Shown piece by piece: positions 16,880 through 24,929 of a DNA stretch of 64,000 bases. A program made the position numbers and the translations under genes. The first letter of the stretch is position 1. Each line of letters starts with the position of its first letter. The stretch is from CADEEN01 sp963751775 (lineage in GTDB: Bacteria; Pseudomonadota; Gammaproteobacteria; Burkholderiales; Burkholderiaceae_C). The notes under the pieces were generated by a model, which was given only the letters and a program-made list of their open reading frames with translations, was not told where the DNA came from and ran no database searches. The stretch lies in NCBI GenBank assembly GCA_963751775.1, contig CAVVVW010000006.1, positions 1-64,000 of the forward strand, given 5' to 3'.

Positions 16880-17995
16880 TCAACGCGCGCCGAAGGTCTG
16901 GCCCTTGAACAGGTTCTTGAACTCGCGCGGCTGTGCGCGCCAGTATTGCGGCGGCACGGTGACCTGCGCACCCAGCTTGGCGGCCGCGTGCCAGGGCCAG
17001 CGCGGGTCGTACAGCATCGCGCGCGCCAGCGCGACCGCGTCGGCCTCGCCGTTGGCGAGGATCGCCTCGGCCTGCTCGGGCTCGGTGATCAGGCCGACCG
17101 CGATCGTCGGCAGGCCGATCTCGGCCTTGACGCGCCTGGCAAACGGCACCTGGTAACCCGGCGCGAGCTTGATCGCCTGCAGCGGCGACACGCCGCCGCT
17201 CGACACATGGATCGCTGCGCAGCCGCGCGCCTTGAGTTGCTGCGCCAGCGCCAGCGTGTCGGGCAGGTCCCAGCCGCCACTGACCCAATCGATGGCCGAG
17301 ACGCGCACCCACACCGGCCGCTCGGGCGCGAAGGCGTCGCGCACGGCGTCGAAGACCTCGAGCGGAAAGCGCATGCGGTTTTCCAGGCTGCCGCCGTACT
17401 CGTCGTCACGCTGGTTGGCAATCGGCGACAGGAACTGGTGCAGCAGGTAGCCGTGCGCGGCGTGGATCTCCAGGCTGTCGATGCCGAGCCGGCTGGCGCG
17501 TCGCGCCGCCTGCGCGAATGCATCGCGCACACGCGCAAGGCGCGCGCGGTCGAGCGCGGTCGGGGCCTGCTCATGCGGCGCGTGCGGCAAGGCCGATGGC
17601 GCCACGGCCTGCCAGCTGCCCGGCTCGCCGAGCGCAATCTGCTGCCCGCCCTGCCAGGGTGCGCGGCTCGACGCCTTGCGCCCCGCGTGCGCGAGCTGCA
17701 TGCCGATCTTGATCGGCGAATGGGCCCGCATCGCCGCCAGCACCGGCCGCAATGCGGCCTCGTTGGCCTCCGAGTACAGGCCCAGGCAGCCGGGCGTGAT
17801 CCGTCCCTCGGGCTCGACCGCCGTGGCCTCGATGACCAGCAACCCCGCGCCCGACAGCGCGAGGTGGCCGAGGTGGATCGGGTGCCAGTCGCCGGCGCTG
17901 CCGTCGCTGGCCGAGTACTGGCACATCGGCGCGATGATGATGCGGTTGTCGAGCCGCAGATTGCCGATGTGCAGGGGTTCGAATAGAAGGCTCAT
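16880..17995 (-). CDS. namA: NADH:flavin oxidoreductase, Old Yellow Enzyme family (YqjM/XenA-like)
   Basis: 371-residue FMN-dependent ene-reductase. Family marks include APMCQYSA near the N-terminus (Cys25 and Tyr27 of the YqjM subclass), EIHAAHGYLLHQFLSP with the paired His residues that bind the substrate oxygen, the NRxR(F/M) arginine region (SLENRMRFP), and a C-terminal FMN phosphate-binding stretch (AVGLITEP, ADAVALARAML). It reduces activated C=C bonds of enals, quinones or nitro compounds with NAD(P)H. The length is typical. The gene stands alone, with DUF423 divergent 35 bases away. The specific substrate is unknown. Confidence 0.9.
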   Translation of the reverse strand: MSLLFEPLHIGNLRLDNRIIIAPMCQYSASDGSAGDWHPIHLGHLALSGAGLLVIEATAVEPEGRITPGCLGLYSEANEAALRPVLAAMRAHSPIKIGMQLAHAGRKASSRAPWQGGQQIALGEPGSWQAVAPSALPHAPHEQAPTALDRARLARVRDAFAQAARRASRLGIDSLEIHAAHGYLLHQFLSPIANQRDDEYGGSLENRMRFPLEVFDAVRDAFAPERPVWVRVSAIDWVSGGWDLPDTLALAQQLKARGCAAIHVSSGGVSPLQAIKLAPGYQVPFARRVKAEIGLPTIAVGLITEPEQAEAILANGEADAVALARAMLYDPRWPWHAAAKLGAQVTVPPQYWRAQPREFKNLFKGQTFGAR

Positions 17996-18030
17996 GGCGC
18001 CACTCTACCCGGCGCGCACACAATGCAGCG

Positions 18031-18408
18031 ATGGACAGACTCTTCTTCACCCTCGGCTGCCTGAGCGCCGGCACGGCCGTGGCGCTCGGCGCCTTCGGCG
18101 CGCATGCGCTGAAGACGCGGCTCGATGCCGGCCTGCTGGCCACGTTCGAGGTCGGCGTGCGCTACCAGATGGCCCATGCGCTGGCGCTGCTGGCCGTGGC
18201 CTGGGCCTGCACGCGCTGGCCGGGGGGCGCGGTGAACGCCAGCGGCTGGCTGTTCGTGGCCGGCACGGTGCTGTTCTCGGGCAGCCTGTACGTGCTGGCC
18301 CTGACCGGCGTACGCTGGCTCGGCGCCATCACGCCGCTGGGTGGCGTGGCCTGGCTGGTGGCCTGGGCCTGCCTGGCCTGGGCCGCCTGGAGTTCTCAGA
18401 ACGGGTAG
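18031..18408 (+). CDS. DUF423 inner-membrane protein (YgdD-like)
   Basis: 125-residue integral membrane protein with four hydrophobic segments and the family opening GCLSAGTAVALGAFGAHAL. The ATG at 18031 is preceded by a GC-rich leader with no strong Shine-Dalgarno. It overlaps the convergent aldehyde dehydrogenase gene by 13 bases at the 3' end. Function of the family is not established. Confidence 0.85.
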   Translation: MDRLFFTLGCLSAGTAVALGAFGAHALKTRLDAGLLATFEVGVRYQMAHALALLAVAWACTRWPGGAVNASGWLFVAGTVLFSGSLYVLALTGVRWLGAITPLGGVAWLVAWACLAWAAWSSQNG

Positions 18409-19850
18409 TGCCGCGGGGCCGTCTGCACCGTGATCCAGCGCAGGTCGGTGAACTCGGCAATGCCGGCCTTGCCGCCGAAGCGGCCCATGCCGCTGCCCTT
18501 GACGCCGCCGAACGGCATCTGGGCCTCGTCGTGCACCGTGGGCCCATTGACATGGCAGATGCCCGACTCGATGCGCCGCGCCACGTTCAGTGCCCGCGCG
18601 ACGTCGCGCCCGAACACTGCCGCCGCCAGGCCGTACTCGTTGTCATTGGCACAGGCCACGGCCGCGTCGACACCATCGACGCGCACGATGCACTTCAGCG
18701 GGCCGAACGTCTCCTCGTGGTAGAGGCGCATCTGCCGCGTCACATGGTCGAGCACGGTGGCCGGCATCAGCGTGCTGGTGGCCTTGCCGCCGCACAGCAG
18801 TTTGGCGCCCAGCGCCAGCGCATCGTCGATCAAGGCGTTGCAATGCTCGACGGTGGGCATGCCGATCACCGAGCCGAGCACCACCGGCTCGGGCTTGCGC
18901 GGGTCGCCCAGCGGCAGGCCCCTGGCCTTCTTCACGAAGCGGGCGACGAAGTCGTCGGCGATCTTGGCGTCGACGACGATGCGCTCGGTGGACATGCAGA
19001 TCTGGCCCGAGTTGGCGAAGGCGCCGAAGGCCGCGGCGTTGACCGCCTCGTCGAGGTCGGCGTCGTCGAGCACCAGCAGCGGCGCCTTGCCGCCGAGTTC
19101 GAGCAGCACCGGCTTCAAGTACTTGGCGCAGGTCAGCGCGATGATCTTGCCCACCCGCGTCGAGCCGGTGAAGTTGACGCGCCGCACTGCCGGGTGCGCA
19201 ACCATCGCCTCGACCACCGTGCCGGCGTCGGCCGGCGCGTTGGTGATGTAGTTGACGACGCCGGGCGGGAACCCCGCCTCCTGGAACGCCTGCACGATCA
19301 ACTGGTGCGTCTGCGGGCAGTTCTCGCTGCCCTTGAGCACCACCGTGTTGCCGCACGCCAGCGGCGTGGCGATGGCGCGCACGCCCAGGATCACCGGGGC
19401 ATTCCAGGGCGCGATGCCCAGCACCACGCCGGCCGGCTGGCGCATGGCCATGGCCAGCGAGCCGGGCACGTTGGACGGAATCACCTCGCCGGCCACCTGC
19501 GTCGTCAGCGACGCGGCCTCGCGGATCATGCCCGCGGCCAGCATGACGTTGAAGCCGGCCCACATGCCGGTGGCGCCCGTTTCGGCCTGCACCGCCTGCA
19601 CGAACTGCGGTGTCTTGGCCTCCAGCGCGTCGGCGGCCTTGAGCAGCAGCGCGCGCCGCTCGCCAGGCCCCGTCTGGGCCCAGGCATTGAACGCCGCGGC
19701 CGCGGCCTCGACGGCCGCGACGGCATCGGCCGGGCTGGCCGCCGGCGCGCGGGTGGCCACGCTGCCGTCGAGCGGGTTGCGGCGCTCGAAGGTGGCGCCC
19801 TTCTCGGCCGCGACGGCCTGGCCGTTGATGAGCATCGACAGGTCGGACAT
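18396..19850 (-). CDS. NAD(P)-dependent aldehyde dehydrogenase (aromatic/vanillin-type)
   Basis: 484 residues from the ATG at 19850, which has AAGGAG six bases upstream. All ALDH landmarks are present: the APWNAPVILG segment, coenzyme-binding FTGSTRVG, general base LELGGKAP, catalytic cysteine in SGQICMSTE, and EETFGP plus PFGGVKGSGMGRFGG near the end. Closest in style to salicylaldehyde/vanillin dehydrogenases, so an aromatic aldehyde is the likely substrate, but this is inference. It lies 27 bases downstream of the class V aminotransferase gene on the same strand and may be co-transcribed with it, suggesting one catabolic unit. Confidence 0.88.
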   Translation of the reverse strand: MSDLSMLINGQAVAAEKGATFERRNPLDGSVATRAPAASPADAVAAVEAAAAAFNAWAQTGPGERRALLLKAADALEAKTPQFVQAVQAETGATGMWAGFNVMLAAGMIREAASLTTQVAGEVIPSNVPGSLAMAMRQPAGVVLGIAPWNAPVILGVRAIATPLACGNTVVLKGSENCPQTHQLIVQAFQEAGFPPGVVNYITNAPADAGTVVEAMVAHPAVRRVNFTGSTRVGKIIALTCAKYLKPVLLELGGKAPLLVLDDADLDEAVNAAAFGAFANSGQICMSTERIVVDAKIADDFVARFVKKARGLPLGDPRKPEPVVLGSVIGMPTVEHCNALIDDALALGAKLLCGGKATSTLMPATVLDHVTRQMRLYHEETFGPLKCIVRVDGVDAAVACANDNEYGLAAAVFGRDVARALNVARRIESGICHVNGPTVHDEAQMPFGGVKGSGMGRFGGKAGIAEFTDLRWITVQTAPRHYPF

Positions 19851-19877
19851 GGCGTTCTCCTTCACCGAAATTGGATG

Positions 19878-21068
19878 CTAGGCCGTGGCCAGCGACGCGA
19901 TCGCGGCGTCGACGCCGCCGCGACCGACGGCGATGCCCTGCACCCGCATCGCGGCCTCGACACCGGCCAGGCAGCCCAGGATCATGGCCTCGTTCATGTC
20001 GCCCAGGTGGCCGATGCGAAAGACGCGGCCCGCGAGCGGGCCCAGGCCGCCGGCCACCGCCACCTGGAAGCGCTCGCGCGCCACGTTGCGCAGGGCCTCG
20101 GGGTCGATGCCCGGCGAGACTTCGATGGCGGTGACCGACACGGATCGTGCCGCCGCGACCTTGGTGAACAGTCGCAGCGCGCCGCCTTCGGCCCAGCCAT
20201 TCACGGCCGCATGCACGGCACGCGCCAGGCGGGCGTGGCGCGCATGCACGTTGGCCAGGCCTTCGGCCTCGATCAGGCCGAGCGCGGCCTCCAGCCCGGC
20301 CAGGTGCGCCATCGGCAGCGTGCCGCAGAACTTGCGGTAGGGAAAGTCGCTGCGCCGACGCTCCCAGTCCCAATAGAAGCGCGCCGTTTCGACGCGCTTG
20401 GCGGCCTGCATCGCGCGCTCGTCGGCGGCGACGAAGGCCAGGCCCGGTTGCACCATCAAGCCCTTCTGCGACGCGCCCATGACCACGTTGACGCCCAGCG
20501 CGTCCATCGCGAACGGCGCGGCCGCCAGCGAGGCCACCACGTCGACCACGAACAGTGCCGGATGCCCTGCCGCATCGATGGCGGCGCGGATCGCTGCGAT
20601 GTCGCTGGTGGTGCTGCTGGCCGTGTCGGTGTGCACCGCGAACACGGCACTGATCAGGTGCTGCGTGTCGGCGCGCAGCGCCGCCTCCACCGCCGCGGCG
20701 TCGATCGGATGGCCCTCGATGTATGGCGTGCGCACCGCACGGCCGCCAAAGGCTTCGACCTGTTCGGCCCAGTTGTCGGAGAAGTGCCCGGTGCCCGGCA
20801 CCAGGATTGCCGTACCCGGACCGACCAGGTTGGCGATCACCGCCTCCCAGCCGCCGTGGCCGTTGGCGGCATAGAAGAAGACCTCGGCGCGCTCGGTCAG
20901 CAGCAGCCGCTGCATGCCCGATTCGCAAGCGGCGATGAGCTGCGGCACGCGCGGATCACCGAGATCGGTCGGCTGGCGCGACATCGCCGCGACGACCGCG
21001 TCGGGCACGTGCGTCGGGCCGGGCGAATGCAGGGATCGGATGCCAGGGATGCGGGGTGTGGCGTTCAT
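19878..21068 (-). CDS. Class V aminotransferase (alanine/serine-glyoxylate aminotransferase family)
   Basis: 396-residue PLP enzyme. It opens with HSPGPTHVPDAVVAAM, has NGHGGWEAVIAN for cofactor phosphate binding, HTDTASST, the PLP aspartate in FVVDVVASLAA, and the Schiff-base lysine in GASQKGLMVQPG. Length and layout match serine- or alanine-glyoxylate aminotransferases, which move an amino group to glyoxylate or pyruvate. It is the upstream gene of a two-gene unit with an aldehyde dehydrogenase. Substrate specificity cannot be decided. Confidence 0.88.
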   Translation of the reverse strand: MNATPRIPGIRSLHSPGPTHVPDAVVAAMSRQPTDLGDPRVPQLIAACESGMQRLLLTERAEVFFYAANGHGGWEAVIANLVGPGTAILVPGTGHFSDNWAEQVEAFGGRAVRTPYIEGHPIDAAAVEAALRADTQHLISAVFAVHTDTASSTTSDIAAIRAAIDAAGHPALFVVDVVASLAAAPFAMDALGVNVVMGASQKGLMVQPGLAFVAADERAMQAAKRVETARFYWDWERRRSDFPYRKFCGTLPMAHLAGLEAALGLIEAEGLANVHARHARLARAVHAAVNGWAEGGALRLFTKVAAARSVSVTAIEVSPGIDPEALRNVARERFQVAVAGGLGPLAGRVFRIGHLGDMNEAMILGCLAGVEAAMRVQGIAVGRGGVDAAIASLATA

Positions 21069-21085
21069 GGTCGATGGTTTGCTGT

Positions 21086-21181
21086 TCAGATGCCGCGATA
21101 GTCGCCTTGCCGCACGCGATACAGCTTGTCGTTGCCCGCAAGCTTCTCACACCTCGACGCGCGCGGGTCGTCGCGCAGCTC
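21086..21181 (-). pseudogene. Truncated RelE/ParE-family toxin remnant
   Basis: Immediately after the antitoxin gene, one frame reads ELRDDPRAS, then CEKLAGNDKLYRVRQGDYRGI and a stop. This is the central beta-sheet segment of a RelE/ParE toxin (consensus L-x-x-x-P-x...K-L-x-G-x-x-x-L-Y-R-V-R-x-G-D-Y-R). The N-terminal half is missing and the sequence stops about 6-10 residues early (the usual ending is YRV-I-Y-x-I). The overlap of its frame with the antitoxin stop suggests that a deletion removed the toxin start. It should not be active. Confidence 0.65.
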
Positions 21182-21419
21182 AAAGCGTGCCATCGGCCTT
21201 GAGCTTGGCGAGGAAGTCGTCGTAGCCCAGTGACCGTTCCCTGGCCCGCGCGCGTACGGCGGACAAGTCGGCCTCGTCTTCCTGCAACGCCTGGCGCAGC
21301 GCGTCGTTGACGATCTCGGACATGCTGCGCCGGCTGTTCGCCGCCTTCAGGCGCAATGCCTGGTGCAGTTCAGGCTCGAGATTGAAGGTGGAGCGAACGA
21401 CGTCGCAGGGACGGGACAT
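21180..21419 (-). CDS. Ribbon-helix-helix antitoxin (CopG/FitA-like)
   Basis: 79 residues. The N-terminus FNLEPELHQALRLKAANSRRSMSEIVNDAL is a ribbon-helix-helix DNA-binding fold: a beta strand, then two helices with the S-x-S-E-I motif. The C-terminal tail (GYDDFLAKLKADGTL) is the type that wraps a RelE-family toxin. Its toxin gene, which would follow directly, survives only as a short remnant, so this is an orphan antitoxin. It marks the left edge of a defence/accessory island. Confidence 0.8.
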   Translation of the reverse strand: MSRPCDVVRSTFNLEPELHQALRLKAANSRRSMSEIVNDALRQALQEDEADLSAVRARARERSLGYDDFLAKLKADGTL

Positions 21420-21487
21420 GCTCGGTAACGGTCAGAGCGAGGGCCGCCATTCTTACGCTTTGGCGTCGTTGCGTCACGACGCCAGTC

Positions 21488-22996
21488 TCAGGTCGCCGTA
21501 GCGAGGTCGTTGGCAATCAACCTGAACTGCTCCAGCGCCGCCTCCAGGTCGTCCACGATCTCCTGCGCGATCACGTCGGGCGGCGGCAGGTTGTCGCTGT
21601 CGGCCAGCGTTTCGTCGCGCAGCCAGAAGATGTCCAGGCCCGCCTTGTCGCGCGCCATCAGCTCGGCCACTTCGTAGCCGCGCCAGCGGCCTTCCGGGCC
21701 GCAGCCGGAGGCGGAGTCAGGTTCCGACGCCCAGGTGGGCGTGCGCTCGAAGCGGTTGGCCGGGTTGTACAGACGCACGAACTCGTCCAGGTCTTCGCGC
21801 TTGAGCGGGTTGGTCTTGAGCGTGAAGTGCTGGTTGGTGCGCAGGTCGTAGATCAAGAGCTTCTTCGTCCACGGTGTTTCGCTGGCCGCCTTCTTGTCGA
21901 AGAACAGCACGTTGGCCTTCACGCCCTGGGCGTAGAACAGCCCCGTGGACAGGCGCAGCAGGGTGTGCAGCTCGCACTCGTGCAAGAGCTTGCGGCGGAT
22001 GGTTTCGCCGGCGCCGCCTTCGAACAGCACGTTGTCGGGCAGCACCTCCGCCGCGCGGCCGTTCACCTTGACCAGCGTCTTGATGTGCTACACGAAATTG
22101 AGCTGCTTGTTGCTGGTGGTGGCACAGAAGTCGTCGCGCTCGATCACGTCCTTCTCGGTCGTGCGCTTGCCGTCGGCGCCTTCGATCTGGGTGCTGCTCT
22201 TCTTCTTGCCGAAGCGCGGGTTGGCCAGCACGATGTGAAAGCGCTCGCCGGGGTCAGCCGCCAGCGCGTCCATCACCTTCACCGGCACGTTCTTCTCGCT
22301 GCCGATGCCGTGCAGCAGCAGGTTCATCGCGCACACGCGGGCCGTGGCCTGCACCAGCTCGTAGCCAACGAAAGCTTCTTCCTTCAGATGCCGCTTCTGG
22401 TCGCGCGTGAGGTTGGGGTTGTGCCTGGCGATGTGGTTGTAGGCCGTGAACAGGACTCCGCCGGTGCCGCAGGCCGGGTCGCACACCGTTTCGCCGGGCT
22501 TGGGCGCGATGCAATCCACCATCGCCTGGATCAGCGCGCGCGGCGTGAAGTACCGGCCCGCGCCGCTCTTGGTGTCTTGCGCGTTCTTCTCCAGCAGGCC
22601 CTCGTAGGCGTCGCCCTTCACGTCCACGCCCAGCGCCGACCAGTTCTCGGCGTCGATCAGGTCCACCACCAGGCGGCGCAGCTTGGCCGGGTCCTGGAAC
22701 TTGTTCTGCGACTTGCCGAAGATGAGCCCCAGCGTGCCGGTCGACTTACCCAGTTCGTCCAATGCGTGGCGGTAGTGGTCGGACAGCTCGTCGCCGTCCT
22801 TGGCCAGCAGCGAGGGTCAGGCCTACGCGGCCGGGATGATGCTCGGCTGGCTGTAGGGCGGCCGGCTGCGCTCGTCGGCCATCTTCAGGAACAGCAGGTA
22901 GGTGAGTTGCACGACGTAGTCGCCATAGCTCATGCCGTCGTCGCGCAGGACGTTGCAGTAGTTCCAGAGTTTCTGCACGAGGGTGGAGGCGTTCAT
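21488..22996 (-). pseudogene. hsdM: Type I restriction-modification methylase subunit HsdM, three in-frame stops
   Basis: A full-length hsdM frame of 503 codons, starting at ATG 22996 and ending at TGA 21488, is broken by stops at codon 58 (TAG, 22823-22825), codon 60 (TGA, 22817-22819) and codon 303 (TAG, 22088-22090). The protein is otherwise in one frame throughout: the N-terminal helical domain (NASTLVQKLWNYCNVLRDDG), GRYFTPRALIQAM, SAM motif DPACGTGG (codons 173-180), and the region NGRAAEVLPDNVLFEGGAGE. The target-base motif NPPF reads NPRF (codon 259), which should abolish methyl transfer. The start overlaps the DUF4143 stop by four bases. No hsdS is present nearby. Confidence 0.88.
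22857..22996 (-). repeat. 140-bp direct repeat of the hsdM 5' end, copy 1
   Basis: These 140 bases match 24365-24504 with five mismatches by hand alignment. They contain the start codon and first 46 codons of hsdM. The two copies flank the DUF4143 ATPase gene, and in both the hsdM ATG overlaps the stop of the preceding gene by four bases. Confidence 0.9.
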
Positions 22997-24270
22997 GGCT
23001 GTCCCGTCGCCATCTTCGTATCCCACAGCGCACGGATCGGCACCGCATGCAGGCCCGGGCCGAAGCGCAGCGCATGCTCGCCGTCGTACAGCACCACGCC
23101 GCAGCGAAAACGCGCCCCGGCCGCCGCCTGCAGCTTGCGCAGGCCGCGGAAATCGGCCTCGGTCACCGTGGCCGCTGCCTTGACTTCGAGCGCGGCCACT
23201 TCGTCGGCGCCGCGTTCGAGCACCAAATCCACTTCCACGCCGTCCTTGTCGCGGAAATGGTGGAACTCGATCGGCTCCGCCTGCCAGCTCGCCATTCGGC
23301 GCAGTTCCTGCAGCACGAAGGTCTCCAACAGCTGACCGAGCAGCGCCCGGTCACGCAACAGGCCCGCCGCATCCACGCGAAGCAGCGCCGCGGCCAAGCC
23401 CGTGTCGCACAGGTGCAGCTTGGGCGTCTTGACCAGGCGGCTAAGCCGGTTGTTGTGCCACGGCGGCAGTTGCTCCAGCAAGAACACGCGTTCGAGCAAG
23501 GTGACGTAGTCGCGAATGGTGGGTCGACTGACTTGGAAAGGCCCCGCCAGGTCGGCCACATTGACCAAGCGTGCCGTCTGCGCTGCAGCGGCAGCCAGCA
23601 GGCGCGGCAGCGTGTGGAGTGCGCCGATGCGGCGCATGTCGGTCACGTCGCGCTGCACCAGCGCCTCCACATAGGCACGGTACCAGTCGCGGCGCCGCGG
23701 CGCCGGCCGCGCCAGCGCGGCCGGAAAGCCACCCACCGCCACGCGCTCGGCCAATTGCTCTCCAAGCCGCGCATGGCGCTGCAACCCGAACGACGCACTG
23801 AACAGTGCCTGTAGAAATCCGCTGTCATGCCCCGCCAGCTCGCACTGCGCCAACGGATGCAGGCGCTGGGGCTCGATGCGCCCGGCCAGCGAATCGGCCA
23901 GGCGCGGCAACAACAGCACGTTGGCCGAGCCGGTGAGCAGGAAACGCCCTGGAGCGCGGTCGCGGTCTACCGCCACCTTCAAGGCCGTGAAGATCTGCGG
24001 CACGCGCTGCACCTCGTCGAGCACCATCCGCGCCGGCAAGTCGGCCACGAAGCCCACCGGGTCGGCCAGCGCGGCCGCGCGAAGCGCGTCATCGTCGAAC
24101 GAGAGATATCCGTAACCCAGCGGTTCGCACACCTGGCGTGCCAGCGTGGTCTTGCCGCATTGGCGCGGCCCATGCAGCAAGACCACCGGCGTGTCGGCCA
24201 GGGCCTGCACCACGCGATCTCGCAGGAAGCGCGGGTAGGCGGCAGCGGCAGGAGCGTCGTCGGCGGACAC
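22993..24270 (-). CDS. DUF4143-type AAA ATPase
   Basis: About 425 residues from a GTG at 24270 (a TTG at 24321 is also open). The N-terminal P-loop ATPase has Walker A GPRQCGKTT, Walker B ARMVLDEVQRVP and sensor LLTGSANVLLLP. The C-terminal DUF4143 domain is nuclease-like: DKDGVEVDLVLER, then ALEVKAAATVT, which has the D...E-x-K layout of the PD-(D/E)XK fold. A winged-helix part (VSRPTIRDYVTLLERVFLL) lies between. These solitary ATPases are very common in accessory regions and their role is unsettled. The gene sits inside a duplicated hsdM 5' end and ends in an ATGA overlap with the second hsdM copy. Confidence 0.85.
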   Translation of the reverse strand: MSADDAPAAAAYPRFLRDRVVQALADTPVVLLHGPRQCGKTTLARQVCEPLGYGYLSFDDDALRAAALADPVGFVADLPARMVLDEVQRVPQIFTALKVAVDRDRAPGRFLLTGSANVLLLPRLADSLAGRIEPQRLHPLAQCELAGHDSGFLQALFSASFGLQRHARLGEQLAERVAVGGFPAALARPAPRRRDWYRAYVEALVQRDVTDMRRIGALHTLPRLLAAAAAQTARLVNVADLAGPFQVSRPTIRDYVTLLERVFLLEQLPPWHNNRLSRLVKTPKLHLCDTGLAAALLRVDAAGLLRDRALLGQLLETFVLQELRRMASWQAEPIEFHHFRDKDGVEVDLVLERGADEVAALEVKAAATVTEADFRGLRKLQAAAGARFRCGVVLYDGEHALRFGPGLHAVPIRALWDTKMATGQP

Positions 24271-24291
24271 CGGTCGATTGTAAACGCAGCG

Positions 24292-24329
24292 TCGTCCAAA
24301 TGAAACTTTATATTCGTCCAATCGAAACT
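24292..24329 (-). promoter_or_regulatory. Direct-repeat operator upstream of the DUF4143 ATPase
   Basis: Two 16-base direct repeats (on the minus strand AGTTTCGATTGGACGA and AGTTTCATTTGGACGA; 24329-24314 and 24307-24292) with two mismatches and a 22-base period flank a TATAAA (24312-24307), a good -10 candidate. The block is AT-rich compared with its surroundings and lies 22-60 bases before the GTG start. It could be the autoregulatory site of the cassette. Confidence 0.5.
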
Positions 24330-24364
24330 AAACGGGTCGGCCATCCGAAAGTTTCGGGTGATGC

Positions 24365-24504
24365 GGCGGCCGGCTGCGCTCGTCGGCCATCTTCAGGAAC
24401 AGCAGGTAGGTGAGTTGCTCGACATAGGCGCCATAGCTCATGCCGTCGTCGCGCAGGACGTTGCAGTAGTTCCAGAGTTTCTGGACCAGGGTGGAGGCGT
24501 TCAT
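24365..24504 (-). pseudogene. hsdM 5' fragment (copy 2 of the 140-bp repeat)
   Basis: A second hsdM start, ATG at 24504, encodes NASTLVQKLWNYCNVL and on to FLKMADERSRPP, then leaves the hsdM sequence after about 46 codons and reaches a stop in unrelated sequence at 24328. It follows the HEPN-like gene with an ATGA overlap, the arrangement expected of the original operon. The DUF4143 cassette has split hsdM here. Confidence 0.85.
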
Positions 24505-24929
24505 TTCTTTGCGATGGGTGGCAGCGCCTCGACCTTGGCCGCCACGGCACGGCAGGCAGCGAGCAGATCGGTGACGATGCGCTCGTCGATGTTGAGATCG
24601 CCCTCGTACTCGCCGAGGTTGCGCAGATCGTGGCACTTGGACAGCACGCGCCAGACGTCGGGGCCCAGCCCCAGCGTGTGCGGCAGTAGCTGAAAGACGA
24701 TGTAGCGGTTGCTGGAGCGGTAGCCGTGCCAGCGCAACGCGGCGAAGCACAGCGCGTGCGCGGCGTTGTAAGCCAGATCGAACTGGCCTTCGAGCGACAG
24801 CGTTATGGTGCCGGCGTCCTTCAACCGCGCCAAGCCCGAACGCTTGAGGCCGGCGAACTCGTTGGCGTCGGGTGGTTCCGCCTTCAGTGGCTTGCCAGGG
24901 CCACACAAATTCTCAAAGGCCGAGGGCAT
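24501..24929 (-). CDS. HEPN-like protein partnered with a nucleotidyltransferase
   Basis: 142 residues from ATG 24929, with GGAGGT five bases upstream. The protein is all-helical (GQFDLAYNAAHALCFAALRWHGYRS) and carries KCHDLRNLGEYEG near residue 105, in the place where HEPN proteins have the R-x4-6-H motif. Here the arginine is kept but the histidine is not obvious (R-NLGE-Y). The gene overlaps the upstream MNT gene by 17 bases. MNT/HEPN pairs form type VII toxin-antitoxin or defence modules, and such pairs often sit in front of hsdM. Assignment to HEPN is by context and helical pattern, so moderate. Confidence 0.55.
   Translation of the reverse strand: MPSAFENLCGPGKPLKAEPPDANEFAGLKRSGLARLKDAGTITLSLEGQFDLAYNAAHALCFAALRWHGYRSSNRYIVFQLLPHTLGLGPDVWRVLSKCHDLRNLGEYEGDLNIDERIVTDLLAACRAVAAKVEALPPIAKK

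Noticed and set aside
22088..22825. Stop-codon recoding (TAG/TGA read as amino acids) in hsdM
   Set aside because: Other genes in the window use TAG and TGA as normal stops, and the catalytic motif is also damaged, so decay is the simpler reading.
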